Virus record (IMG/VR): IMGVR_UViG_3300002835_000704
Coordinates: 1-31,693 of that record
DNA from: a virus
Length of the DNA: 31,693 bases
Direction: 5' to 3' (one strand)
The notes below the pieces were generated by a model. The model was given only the letters and a program-made list of their open reading frames with translations, made no database searches and had not been told where the DNA came from. The position numbers were made by a program, and so were the translations under genes. This document shows positions 16,168 to 23,846 of the stretch, piece by piece; the first letter of the stretch is position 1; every line of letters begins with the position of its first letter.

Positions 16168-18042
16168 TTAGTCCCCTCCTAATGCGAGTATGAATGGTGT
16201 GATAGATGAAAATAAACTCTTGGAATAAAATGTTCCAGAAATAGTTCCGGTTTGTTGATTTACAATCACTCCATCACCAATTCTAAAATTACCAGAATGA
16301 TCTGTGGATGTATATACAACTAATCCACCATTTCTAACATCAGTTTCATTTGCTTGAATCGCAACTCCGCCAGCTGCTGGAAGAGCAGATGCAATATTTG
16401 TTCCAGATCCAATATATTCAAAAGAATGTCCTGATGCTAATACACGACTTTGTTTAAAGAAGGGGACAGTAGTTCCAACACCTACAATATAAGGAACATT
16501 ATCAGTAAGAGTAATTGTACAAATACCTACAGAAACTGGTGTTGAACTTTGAATTACATAATATGTTGGAATCAGATTTGCGATTCCTGTAGCAGAGTTT
16601 TCTCCAACATTAGGAGAACTGAAAGTTACATTTGGTGGAGTTGATCCATATCCTCTTCCACTGGATACCATTTCAACAGAAACTACAGAACCATTCTTAA
16701 CTTCTGCCACTGCAGTTGCAGAGATTCCCCAAGATGGTTCAGGAGAACCAATCGTCACATCAGCATTTCCAGTATATCCAGTGCCACCAGAACTTACAGT
16801 GACACTTCCAACAGTATAATAAAGATTTTCAAAATAAACTACTTGCCCATCAAAAGGTCTAGAAACATTAATTTTAACGGTTCCTCCTGAAGAATAAGTA
16901 TGCTGAAGTGTAGAAACACCAACATAAACTTCAAAAGAATTTGGAGATGGAGTACCAACAACTTCAAAAATATATCCTTTATTTCCTGAAGGATAAGTTA
17001 CAATTCCAGGTCCCGATGAACAAGTAAATGCTAATCCAACAATTGAAACACCCATTCCAACACTAAAATTATGATTTGTTCCTACAGTAATTGTCGTGAG
17101 ACCTGTTACATTATTGTAAAGAGCATTTGTTACTTCAAGAGTTGGAACATTTAAATCCAAAACAAAAGTATCTGAATTTGCATTTGCTTGTGATGTAATA
17201 ATTCCTGTGTACTTTCTTGGGCCAACTCCGTCTGCAACTAAACCATAATTTCCAAAAGAAGAGTTAGAATTTGTTAGATCACAAGCAGCACCAGATCCAC
17301 AATAAACAGCAATATCATCACAAATTGTAAAAAGTGAAACTAATTGGGCATATCCTTCATTAGTAATAGAACAACCAATTCCTCCCTGATTATATTGAGT
17401 GTATGAATCAAGAACCATTGATTTTAATGGCCCTATTGCCTTAGAACCATCAATCTTTAAACCAATACTATTTGGAATAAAGTTTGTGCAGTTTTGAATA
17501 TATGGAGATTGATTGAAATATCCTACTTTATCTGGATTAAATGCAAAGATTGCTTTTCCAGAATTTAGTGTGCCCGTATAAGACATCTCTGCAATATAGT
17601 TTCCATTAGAAACATAAAACAAGTCTTGATTTGCATTTTGTGGAGATACTGATACTTCTCTTAAACTGTCACCAACGATTGAGACTTGCTCTGGAATTAT
17701 TAATGGATTATTTTCTAGATAAGATCCAGCACTAACTTTAACAACTGTTCCTGTTGTTGCTGATTCAAGTGCTGCTCCGATTGTTCTTTTTGCGTCTCCA
17801 AGTTTTCTTCCTGTATTGGAGTCGTTTCCATCTGTTGTAACATATAAAATATTTGTAACTGTTGTTCCGGCACTTACTGAAACAATATCTGAATTGATTC
17901 CAACCGCACTTTCTCTTTCTCTGCGAACATAAATTTCACCAGAATCAGTATTAAGAGCTAATTCCCCTAAAGATAATTGCTCTAAAGTTGGCTTTTTACC
18001 AGGAACTGCCGACCTTTTTATTTTAATTATAGGTGCTGCCAT
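16168..18042 (-). CDS. Beta-helix tail fibre/spike protein
   Basis: A 624-aa protein from ATG 18042, with GGAG 8 nt upstream. The N-terminus (IIKIKRSAVPGKKPTLEQL, LGELALNTDSGEIYVRRE) resembles the tropism-determinant (Mtd) N-terminal domain, often the virion-attachment end. Residues ~65-290 look like a pectate-lyase-type right-handed beta helix: LYVTTDGNDSNTGRKLGDAK, VKVSAGSYLENNPLIIPEQV, SPYIQNCTNFIPNSIGL, NEGYAQLVSLFTICDD. The C-terminal part (HSFEYIGSGTNIASALPAAG, GLVVYTSTDHSGNFRIGDGV, TGTISGTFYSKSLFSSI) is shared with the giant protein at 26354-31693. No clear enzymatic residues are recognised, although many beta-helix spikes depolymerise polysaccharide. It is probably a structural adhesin. 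Confidence 0.8.
   Translation of the reverse strand: MAAPIIKIKRSAVPGKKPTLEQLSLGELALNTDSGEIYVRRERESAVGINSDIVSVSAGTTVTNILYVTTDGNDSNTGRKLGDAKRTIGAALESATTGTVVKVSAGSYLENNPLIIPEQVSIVGDSLREVSVSPQNANQDLFYVSNGNYIAEMSYTGTLNSGKAIFAFNPDKVGYFNQSPYIQNCTNFIPNSIGLKIDGSKAIGPLKSMVLDSYTQYNQGGIGCSITNEGYAQLVSLFTICDDIAVYCGSGAACDLTNSNSSFGNYGLVADGVGPRKYTGIITSQANANSDTFVLDLNVPTLEVTNALYNNVTGLTTITVGTNHNFSVGMGVSIVGLAFTCSSGPGIVTYPSGNKGYIFEVVGTPSPNSFEVYVGVSTLQHTYSSGGTVKINVSRPFDGQVVYFENLYYTVGSVTVSSGGTGYTGNADVTIGSPEPSWGISATAVAEVKNGSVVSVEMVSSGRGYGSTPPNVTFSSPNVGENSATGIANLIPTYYVIQSSTPVSVGICTITLTDNVPYIVGVGTTVPFFKQSRVLASGHSFEYIGSGTNIASALPAAGGVAIQANETDVRNGGLVVYTSTDHSGNFRIGDGVIVNQQTGTISGTFYSKSLFSSITPFILALGGD
16173..16180 (-). promoter_or_regulatory. 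Shine-Dalgarno AGGAGGGG inside the end of the upstream gene
   Basis: The ribosome-binding site of the 109-aa gene (start 16164) is formed by the last codons (Leu-Gly-Gly-Asp) of the beta-helix fibre gene. It is much stronger than most in this window. Confidence 0.75.
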
Positions 18043-18077
18043 TCACGATTCTCCACATATTAGGTATTTACCTTAAA

Positions 18078-18100
18078 AATTAAACTGATATATATCAGTT
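18078..18100 (-). terminator. Weak hairpin terminator candidate (18-nt palindrome)
   Basis: The perfect 18-nt palindrome AACTGATATATATCAGTT (18083-18100) follows the stop of the small coiled-coil gene by about 20 nt. On the minus strand it is followed by TAATTTTT. The stem is AT-rich, so efficiency is doubtful. Alternatively it is a protein-binding palindrome. Confidence 0.4.
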
Positions 18101-18116
18101 GTTTTTATTATTTAGA
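18101..18116 (-). promoter_or_regulatory. Late-promoter-like CTAAATAATAAAAAC box
   Basis: TCTAAATA within the same 15-mer found at 6973-6987. It lies between the 18122-18322 gene and the beta-helix fibre gene (start 18042), on the upstream side of the palindrome. Confidence 0.4.
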
Positions 18117-18121
18117 TGAAT

Positions 18122-18322
18122 TTAAAACTCATCAGAATTTTTATTTACTCTTTTTGATTTTGATTGTTCTGCTGTGTTTAATTCGTTTATTTTTTTTGTT
18201 AAAACTTCAATTGCTTGATTTGCACTCATTATTTTTGCTTCTAATGCAATATTTTGTGCTATTAATTCATTTAATTTTTGCTGATAAACAACGATAATAT
18301 TCTTAAGTTCTTGCTCATTCAT
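18122..18322 (-). CDS. Short coiled-coil protein, function unknown
   Basis: A 66-aa protein from ATG 18322, the only in-frame ATG near the start. It is almost wholly a predicted coiled coil: MNEQELKNIIVVYQQKLNEL, IAQNIALEAKIMSANQAI and EVLTKKINELNTAEQ have leucine/isoleucine at a/d spacing, ending in a Lys/Arg/Ser-rich tail and DEF. Similar short Asn/Gln-rich coiled-coil proteins occur among structural genes of T4-like marine phages, but I know no assigned role; a trimerising or chaperone-like partner of the flanking fibres is possible. The start lies directly after the T-tract of a hairpin terminator, so there is no ordinary Shine-Dalgarno. An AATAAATA motif just beyond the hairpin may give it its own late transcript. 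Confidence 0.72.
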   Translation of the reverse strand: MNEQELKNIIVVYQQKLNELIAQNIALEAKIMSANQAIEVLTKKINELNTAEQSKSKRVNKNSDEF

Positions 18323-18349
18323 AAAAAAAGGGGAAGATTTCTCTTCCCC
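18323..18349 (-). terminator. Rho-independent terminator after the 18384-20717 fibre gene
   Basis: On the minus strand an 8-bp perfect stem, GGGGAAGA / TCTTCCCC, encloses a GAAA tetraloop and is followed by seven T residues. This is a textbook intrinsic terminator, about 35 nt after the fibre stop. The T-tract directly touches the ATG of the next gene at 18322. Confidence 0.85.
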
Positions 18350-18357
18350 TATTTATT
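18350..18357 (-). promoter_or_regulatory. Late-promoter candidate AATAAATA abutting the terminator
   Basis: AATAAATA ends exactly where the terminator stem begins. With T4-type late spacing the start point would be near 18344, inside the 5' stem arm, so the new transcript would lack most of that arm and could pass the terminator into the 66-aa gene. Confidence 0.5.
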
Positions 18358-18383
18358 AACTTTAAATGAGTCTTAATTGACTA

Positions 18384-20717
18384 TCAGACGAATAAACCAC
18401 CATCAACAACGATGTTGCTGAGAGCAAGTTCACCACCGACACAAGAAATAACTTCATCAGTGCCACCAGTGCAAGCATTATTAATTTCTAATCCACCAGC
18501 AAGAATTGTTGCATAAGTGGTAGCAGTAATAACACTTGCTGCTTCGGTTGCATCATCAGCAAAAGCAATTCTGCTAGTGCTGTCATCCCAGTAAACTGCT
18601 GCCTTTTTAGCAGAACCACTGTAATAGTTGAGGACTAATCCAAGATCCTTATTCAGGTCTGAACCTGGAGCAGATCCATCAACCATTCCAAGTTCAACCA
18701 AAGTATCTTCAACAGTCAGTGAAGTGGTATTAACTTGGGTTGTTGTTCCATTAACAAAAAGATTTCCACTAACAGTTAAGTTTGTGGAAACTCCGACGTT
18801 ACCTGAAGCATCAATTGTTAATGCTTGAGTTCCGTTTGAATGCTGAACAGTAGCAGTCTTAACTGTTGGAACACTTAAAGAAGTACCAACAACTACATCA
18901 CTAGCAAGTGAAATTGTAAAATCTGTAGTCAATGCAGTAGTTACAATTTGATTCGCAGTTCCAAAAATTGAAAGTGTATCGGCTGTGCTAACAGAACCAC
19001 CAAGTCCATTGTCACCAGCAATGCTGATGTCTAAATCAAGGTTATCAACATATGCCTTAACTGCTGCTTGTGTTGGTAAGTATGCATTGCTGTTTTCTGC
19101 AAGAGTTGTGCTTGAAGAAATACCAGTAATGCCAATACCAGGAGTGCCACTCAATACTAATGTACCGGTAGTGGTAATACCAGTAATATTAATATCAGGT
19201 GAAGATATAGTAGCATTGATATTAGATGCCGAAATGGTATTAAAATATCCATTGGTTGCAGAAATTGAAGCATCACTCATTGTGATACCAGAACCGACAG
19301 CAAGACGAACACCATTCGCCATTGTTGTGGTTCCAATCGCTACACCATAGTTAAATCCAAATGCATCAGTACTAAATCCAAGAGTTCCACTCTTGAACCA
19401 CATCATTTGCTTATAAGTATCAGGAAGTGTATTGATTCCTGATGCAGTAAATGAAACTAGTGGAGTACCTTCAGTAGAAGCAATTGCAACACCTGCGTGA
19501 TTTGCAGTATCATCAGTTGGAGTAATTGATGTTGTATATCCAAGAACAATATCCTTGTTCTCAATATAAACATCTTCACCCTTAAGAGTGATTGTAGTAC
19601 CACCAATGGTTACGTTACCATTTACAGTTAGATTGTTCTGAATCGTAACTGCGTCATCAATAATTGTGGTTCCACCAGCAGAATTCAATGTGAGATTACC
19701 AGATCCAGTGCTAATGACATTTGCGCCGTCAACACCAATCTTAACTCCATCAAACACAGCACCGGCAGATGCAGTTACAATACCCGAAAAACTTCCATTT
19801 CTCCATCTCTGAGTTCCAATACCAATATCATAGGTTTCATCTGCACTTGGAACAAGATTAGAAACAAACTTACCAACTACATCAATATTATCTGAGGAAT
19901 TATCACCCAAATAGACATTTCCAGCAAGAGTGGAAATACCAGTAACATAGAGACTATCAAAATTGTTGGGATCCAACGCAAGACTTGCTTCAAGAGTTGC
20001 TTTCGTTGTTGCATCAATTGCTTCAATATTTGAAAGAGTTAAATTACCACCTTCGTCAGATAAAACTTTATCTGCACCAACATAAAGTGAACCTACTGTT
20101 GAAATACCAGCAGTTGAAGAACTATCGTAACTAAGATGCGTAAAAGTACCGGCAGCAGCATTTGAAGCACCAATTACAGTACCATCAATATTACCACCAT
20201 TAATATCAGCAGTTGCAATTGTACCCACACCACTGACATTAAAATCATCAAGTTCAGCGTGACCGGTAACATCAAGACCTGCATTAGCATCAATTAATCC
20301 ACTAAAAGTTGAAATTCCACTAAATGTGGCATTAGTGAGAGATGCACCATCAAAAGAAGCACCACTGGTAACTGATGCCCACTCAAGAACTCCAGAATTA
20401 CCTAATTTCAGGAAATATCCTGCAGGTGAACCTCCTTCAGGAAGTGTATAGGTTACTGGAGTAGCGACTGTTGCGGGAGCACGAAGAGAAACTCCGTTGC
20501 TACCATTTTTATCTACTAATTTGAACTCAAGAGCATTGGTGCCGTTTTCACGAGTCCAATAACGGGATGAACCATAGAATTTATTTGATGCTGTAGTACC
20601 AGCACCAGTACCAAGAAAAAGGTCGTATTGATCTGTTGTGAAACCTGGTTCACCAGCACGTAAGGCTGGAAGGTTTACAAACAGACCTCTTTTTAACTGA
20701 ATTGTTGGAGAAGCCAT
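18384..20717 (-). CDS. Large tail fibre protein with tropism-determinant-like N-terminus
   Basis: A 777-aa protein. I start it at ATG 20717 (MASPTIQLKRGLFVNLPALR) because AAGGA lies 7 nt upstream; a TTG at 20747 is less likely. Residues 1-40 (LRAGEPGFTTDQYDLFLG) resemble the Mtd-type N-terminal domain. Repetitive beta-rich fibre units follow (ATFSGISTFSGLIDANAGLD, VTGHAELDDFNVSGVG, DETYDIGIGTQRWRNGSF). Residues ~365-480 are a module (NKDIVLGYTTSITPTDDTAN, GVAIASTEGTPLVSF, YKQMMWFKSGTLG) shared with the S74 fibre at 11059-14802. There is no S74 domain; the C-terminus ends VISCVGGELALSNIVVDGG. A hairpin terminator follows ~35 nt after the stop. Confidence 0.82.
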   Translation of the reverse strand: MASPTIQLKRGLFVNLPALRAGEPGFTTDQYDLFLGTGAGTTASNKFYGSSRYWTRENGTNALEFKLVDKNGSNGVSLRAPATVATPVTYTLPEGGSPAGYFLKLGNSGVLEWASVTSGASFDGASLTNATFSGISTFSGLIDANAGLDVTGHAELDDFNVSGVGTIATADINGGNIDGTVIGASNAAAGTFTHLSYDSSSTAGISTVGSLYVGADKVLSDEGGNLTLSNIEAIDATTKATLEASLALDPNNFDSLYVTGISTLAGNVYLGDNSSDNIDVVGKFVSNLVPSADETYDIGIGTQRWRNGSFSGIVTASAGAVFDGVKIGVDGANVISTGSGNLTLNSAGGTTIIDDAVTIQNNLTVNGNVTIGGTTITLKGEDVYIENKDIVLGYTTSITPTDDTANHAGVAIASTEGTPLVSFTASGINTLPDTYKQMMWFKSGTLGFSTDAFGFNYGVAIGTTTMANGVRLAVGSGITMSDASISATNGYFNTISASNINATISSPDINITGITTTGTLVLSGTPGIGITGISSSTTLAENSNAYLPTQAAVKAYVDNLDLDISIAGDNGLGGSVSTADTLSIFGTANQIVTTALTTDFTISLASDVVVGTSLSVPTVKTATVQHSNGTQALTIDASGNVGVSTNLTVSGNLFVNGTTTQVNTTSLTVEDTLVELGMVDGSAPGSDLNKDLGLVLNYYSGSAKKAAVYWDDSTSRIAFADDATEAASVITATTYATILAGGLEINNACTGGTDEVISCVGGELALSNIVVDGGLFV

Positions 20718-20814
20718 TTTTGTTTCCTTGTTTAAATGAACGAACAAACTACTAGTAGTACCAAAATCAATTCAAAAAAAATTATTTTATATCATAAACA
20801 TTCTTCATTATACT

Positions 20815-20822
20815 TATTTATT
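20815..20822 (-). promoter_or_regulatory. Late-promoter candidate AATAAATA
   Basis: It lies in the 111-nt gap between the 20829-21044 gene and the fibre start at 20717, leaving a leader of roughly 90 nt with the AAGGA ribosome-binding site at its end. I see nothing else clear in this gap beyond AT-rich sequence. Confidence 0.5.
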
Positions 20823-20828
20823 TTTTTT

Positions 20829-21044
20829 TTAATCTGAAAAATTTCCAGAATCGAAATCAATTTTGTTATCTAAATCAACATCAAGTTTATCAATAAAATC
20901 TTGAGGTAGGGTATTATCTTCAACAGATTTTTTTAAAACTTCATCAGGATCTACAAAAATCAATTTTTGTTTTTGCTCGTCAAAAATTAATACATATCCA
21001 TCAGCAAGGACTGTGAAATCTATTTTGAGTGATTCAAAGTCCAT
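20829..21044 (-). CDS. Small protein consisting of one shared 'DGYVL' module
   Basis: A 71-aa acidic protein from ATG 21044. Residues ~12-71 (LADGYVLIFDEQKQKLIFVD, then PDEVLKKSVEDNTLPQDFI and KLDVDLDNKIDFDSG) are the same module that ends the next two upstream proteins. Here there is almost no extra N-terminal domain, only MDFESLKIDFTV. I do not know a name for this module; the sequence reads like a small beta hairpin plus a short helix. It could be a fibre-attachment or tag segment, or the decayed remnant of a duplicated gene. An AATAAATA motif overlaps the upstream stop. There is no strong Shine-Dalgarno next to the start. Confidence 0.68.
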   Translation of the reverse strand: MDFESLKIDFTVLADGYVLIFDEQKQKLIFVDPDEVLKKSVEDNTLPQDFIDKLDVDLDNKIDFDSGNFSD

Positions 21045-21079
21045 ATTAGATTAAATTGAAATTTGTTTATCCTTAAAAA

Positions 21080-21087
21080 TATTTATT
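21080..21087 (-). promoter_or_regulatory. Late-promoter candidate AATAAATA overlapping a stop codon
   Basis: The motif touches the stop of the 21087-21365 gene and lies about 36 nt upstream of the 71-aa gene start at 21044. Confidence 0.45.
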
Positions 21088-21365
21088 TAAAACCCGCCCC
21101 CATCAAAATCTATTTTATTGTTCAAATCAACATCAAGTTGATCAACAAATTCTTGAGGTAATGAATCATCTTCTACAGATTTTGATAAAAGAATATCAGG
21201 ATCTACAAATGCATATTTTTTTAAGTTGTCATCATACATTAATACATATCCATCTTGAATATTATCAATATCAACATTATCCACACCACTTAAACTTTCA
21301 GGAACAGCAATTGATGTTCTTACCTTTATTTTTGGTCTAGAAGAAATCCTAACGTTAATTGTCAT
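21087..21365 (-). CDS. Small protein with basic N-terminus and shared 'DGYVL' module
   Basis: A 92-aa protein. ATG 21365 overlaps the upstream stop as TAATG, and AGGAG lies 7 nt before it, so the start is well supported. The N-terminus (MTINVRISSRPKIKVRTSIA) is basic and beta-like. Residues ~29-92 are the shared module (IQDGYVLMYDDNLKKYAFVD, SKSVEDDSLPQEFVDQLDV, ending KIDFDGGGF). The module DNA includes a 67-nt stretch identical to the neighbouring gene at 21365-21925, which points to recent duplication or gene conversion. Function unknown. Coupled translation with its neighbour suggests the two act together or in fixed ratio. Confidence 0.74.
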   Translation of the reverse strand: MTINVRISSRPKIKVRTSIAVPESLSGVDNVDIDNIQDGYVLMYDDNLKKYAFVDPDILLSKSVEDDSLPQEFVDQLDVDLNNKIDFDGGGF

Positions 21366-21468
21366 TAAAATTCTCCTGAGTCTAAATTAATTCTATTATC
21401 TAAATCAACATCAAGTTGATCAACAAATTCTTGAGGTAATGAATCATCTTCTACAGATTTTGATAAAA
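21124..21468. repeat. 67-nt perfect direct repeat in the shared 'DGYVL' module
   Basis: Positions 21124-21190 and 21402-21468 are identical. A diverged third copy lies near 20874-20940. They encode the segment SKSVEDDSLPQEFVDQLDV. Confidence 0.9.
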
Positions 21469-21925
21469 CAACATCAGGATCCACAAATATATATTTGTTT
21501 TGATTTAGATCATACATTAAAACGTAACCATCTTGAACGTTACTAATATCAATATTTCCAAGGCCATCTAGATTACTACTATCAAGAATTCCAACGGATG
21601 TTGTTTCATTTACAATGATATTTCCCTCTACTACTTTTCTTATTTTAGAACTACCATCTATAAGAATTAAATCATAATAATTTCTACCACTACTCAAATT
21701 TAATGTTTGAGAATTCGTTAAAGATATTTTTAATCTACCGGCACTTCTATCAACAAAAGTAATTACAAAAGGAGTATATTTTGGAGATTCTGGATATTTT
21801 CTTATTTTTGCCGCAGCAGTATAACCAACAAGATTTAATGGAGACCCATCATCTTCTGCGAGATTAAATTCTTCTTCAAAATCGGTTCCTTTATCTAACG
21901 TAAAATTGGCTGCATACGTTGCCAT
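21365..21925 (-). CDS. Ig-like phage tail protein with shared 'DGYVL' module
   Basis: A 186-aa protein from ATG 21925. Residues 1-108 (ANFTLDKGTDFEEEFNLAED, LVGYTAAAKIRKYPESP, ITFVDRSAGRLKISLTNSQT, YYDLILIDGSSKIRKVVEG) match a common phage tail beta domain. In that domain a 'G-x-x-F' input strand, a 'G-x-x-x-x-x-x-L-x-x-x-x-T' strand and 'YDL-x-x-x' end with 'VxEG-x-x-V'; it is often seen in baseplate or fibre-associated proteins. Residues ~124-186 are the module shared with the two smaller downstream genes. A late-promoter candidate AATAAATA lies 26 nt upstream. A structural role in the tail is inferred. Confidence 0.78.
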   Translation of the reverse strand: MATYAANFTLDKGTDFEEEFNLAEDDGSPLNLVGYTAAAKIRKYPESPKYTPFVITFVDRSAGRLKISLTNSQTLNLSSGRNYYDLILIDGSSKIRKVVEGNIIVNETTSVGILDSSNLDGLGNIDISNVQDGYVLMYDLNQNKYIFVDPDVVLSKSVEDDSLPQEFVDQLDVDLDNRINLDSGEF

Positions 21926-21950
21926 CTTGTAGTTATAAATTGTCCAAAAG

Positions 21951-21958
21951 TATTTATT
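21951..21958 (-). promoter_or_regulatory. Late-promoter candidate AATAAATA
   Basis: Located in the 38-nt gap, 26 nt upstream of the start of the Ig-like/module protein at 21925. Confidence 0.5.
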
Positions 21959-21963
21959 TGATA

Positions 21964-22527
21964 TTATTTCTGCATTCCCAAAAATGATCGTCCATCATAG
22001 ATAAGATCTTTATGAGGTCCATTTATATCAACATAATGCAAAAATGCCTGAAGATGCCATTTATTTTTAAAAGGTGGTCTCCAATGATATAAATCACATC
22101 CACGATATAAACACAAATCTCCTGGATTTAATTTAATTTCTGTTGCATTTGATTGGTCTTCATTTTCACTAAAAAAGATAGAGTTAATTTCCTCTTCTTG
22201 AGAAAATCCAAGTGCAAGAGTTGCCGATATTTCACAAGATGGACGATCCCGATGAATAACCAATTCATCATTTTCTTTGTAAAGCCTTACATAGGAATAT
22301 TGAGGGGCAAGATTAATTCCAGTAATATCACTCAAAGGTTCGCAAGATTTCCCTAAAATCGTTTCAATTAATGGATCTGCATAGAAAGAATAACTAAAAG
22401 GTGCCTGAGGATCAACAACAGATTGTTGTGCATTAATTCTTACAAAAAAATATTCTTGAATAAAATTAACAAAATCCAATTCAAGAAAGTTTTCTATTAC
22501 TTGGTATCCTTTTCTTTGGAAAATCAT
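21964..22527 (-). CDS. Putative 2OG-Fe(II) oxygenase, atypical 2OG site
   Basis: A 187-aa protein. I use ATG 22527, preceded by GAGG with a 5-nt spacer; the frame extends upstream only to a TTG at 22566. The iron motif is H92-x-D94 (LVIHRDRPSCEI) and H148 (CDLYHWRPPF), with the typical strand LNPGDLCLYRG before the distal His. The Arg that usually binds 2-oxoglutarate about ten residues after the distal His is not evident: the sequence there is NKWHLQAFLHYVD, with H158 at that position. It may use another residue or a different co-substrate, or be inactive. It lies 7 nt downstream of another oxygenase gene and just upstream of the Ig-like/module trio. Confidence 0.75.
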   Translation of the reverse strand: MIFQRKGYQVIENFLELDFVNFIQEYFFVRINAQQSVVDPQAPFSYSFYADPLIETILGKSCEPLSDITGINLAPQYSYVRLYKENDELVIHRDRPSCEISATLALGFSQEEEINSIFFSENEDQSNATEIKLNPGDLCLYRGCDLYHWRPPFKNKWHLQAFLHYVDINGPHKDLIYDGRSFLGMQK

Positions 22528-22534
22528 AATTACC

Positions 22535-23209
22535 TCACTTAAATGCGGGACCGTGAACCCAACCAACTAAAGTATATCTTGTTCCTTTAGTAACAGGTTT
22601 AACTTCGTGCAACGTATAAGATGGGAAAAAAATTATTCTGCCTCTTTTCTTTTCTATAATTGTTGGTTCTTTCCCTGTATATAAACAAAGATCTCCACCT
22701 TCATAGTCACCTGAATCAGAAAGTTGAAGAATCAAACTCAATTTACGATTTTCTGGCACATTAGTTCCTGATATTGGATCTATATGTTTTTCATAAAAAC
22801 CATTATCTTCTTCTTTATATTTTGTAAATTGAAAAGTTTCTAATTTTGTTAAATCAAATTGGAAGAATTGATCATTTATTTGATTCACCGCATCCGTAAT
22901 TTTTCTGTAAATCCATTCGGTATGTTTATTGGCAAACATCCACGACAATTTACACATACGAACATCTGAATTTACCTGACTAATATTTCCACCAACTCTT
23001 GCCAGCTCTTCTGCATATAAATTTCCAAATCTGATAATTTGATCCAATTGATCTTCACAAAAAACATCATCAATAAACGCAAAATTTTGATAATCATATC
23101 TCTTTAGGTACCAAAAATCTTGAGTCTTATATTTAAAATCTTCTGGATCTATAATTGGTGCAATTTGATCCAAATTAAATTTAGGTGCAATAAAATATGA
23201 TGAAATCAT
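22535..23209 (-). CDS. 2OG-Fe(II) oxygenase (PKHD-type)
   Basis: A 224-aa protein from ATG 23209; a TTG two codons earlier is a weaker choice. It has a complete oxygenase signature: H142-x-D144 (FYEKHIDPISG), RKLSLILQLSDSGDYEGGDL, GRIIFFPSYTLHEV with H201, and R211 in GTRYTLVGWVHGPAF. The 'YEGG-x-L' and 'x-R-x-x-L-x-GW' blocks are typical of PKHD/prolyl-4-hydroxylase-type enzymes acting on protein residues. The N-terminal ~125 residues contain aromatic helices (DFWYLKRYDYQNFAFIDD). The pair with 21964-22527 is closely spaced but the two are divergent in sequence. Substrate unknown; a virion structural protein is a reasonable guess from location. Confidence 0.87.
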   Translation of the reverse strand: MISSYFIAPKFNLDQIAPIIDPEDFKYKTQDFWYLKRYDYQNFAFIDDVFCEDQLDQIIRFGNLYAEELARVGGNISQVNSDVRMCKLSWMFANKHTEWIYRKITDAVNQINDQFFQFDLTKLETFQFTKYKEEDNGFYEKHIDPISGTNVPENRKLSLILQLSDSGDYEGGDLCLYTGKEPTIIEKKRGRIIFFPSYTLHEVKPVTKGTRYTLVGWVHGPAFK

Positions 23210-23264
23210 TTTCAAAGTTTTGAGATAAAGAATATTTTTTTAAATTTTAAAGATCTTATTTTAA

Positions 23265-23846
23265 TTATTCGTAATGATTTGAAGGCCAGTCAATTTCCAA
23301 ATCAAATTGGGGCAAATCTGAAGGAAATTCTACAGCATCAATTTGCGAAATTAATGCTGCTTCCAGATCAAAACACTTTTGTGTGTAGTCATTAAGAGCA
23401 TTTGCAATAAAAATAATATCATTAGAAGTAAATTCTACTGTAGAATTATTGTGTTTCCAACTAAAAGTTTTTTCTGGTGATGATGCAACTATTTGCGTCT
23501 TTAAAAGAATCGCAGTTTTTGTTCTTTCATCGGTATTAATTAAAATATTTTTATATAAAATTCCACGATTTTCTGCTTCCCATCTTTGACCCGCATATTC
23601 ATTTTTAATTGAATTCTTTGCAAATTCTAACCAGTATTCAGCAAATTCAAATGTAAATGAAAAATCTGAATCAAACTTAATCCATCCAAAATTTTCGTGG
23701 CCTGCCCAACCCAAATCAGATAATTCTTCATCACTTAATGACTCCATTCCGTGAATATTTTCCCAATTTTCTGGTAACTTTACTGGGTGATTTAAGACCT
23801 TGTTAATATTTCTGTCAACCAAGACATAAAAATTTTTTCTAGTCAT
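23265..23846 (-). CDS. DUF4376-like phage tail-associated protein
   Basis: A 193-aa protein. ATG 23846 overlaps the upstream stop as ATGA, so translation is likely coupled. Residues ~105-170 (TDERTKTAILLKTQIVASSP, FSWKHNNSTVEFTSNDIIF, NALNDYTQKCFDLEAAL) fit DUF4376: an initial helix, a W-x-x-x-x-x-x-V-x-F-T-x-x-D strand/helix, and a long final helix ending ISQIDA. The N-terminal part (LSDEELSDLGWAGHENFGWI, FAEYWLEFAKNSIKNEY) is rich in aromatic and acidic residues and unassigned. It differs from the other DUF4376-like protein at 862-1542 outside this domain. Both sit beside structural genes, suggesting an accessory role in fibre assembly or attachment. Confidence 0.75.
   Translation of the reverse strand: MTRKNFYVLVDRNINKVLNHPVKLPENWENIHGMESLSDEELSDLGWAGHENFGWIKFDSDFSFTFEFAEYWLEFAKNSIKNEYAGQRWEAENRGILYKNILINTDERTKTAILLKTQIVASSPEKTFSWKHNNSTVEFTSNDIIFIANALNDYTQKCFDLEAALISQIDAVEFPSDLPQFDLEIDWPSNHYE

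Noticed and set aside
16168-20717. Diversity-generating retroelement linked to Mtd-like fibres
   Set aside because: The N-termini resemble the Mtd attachment domain only. No reverse transcriptase, template repeat or C-type-lectin variable region is visible in the window.
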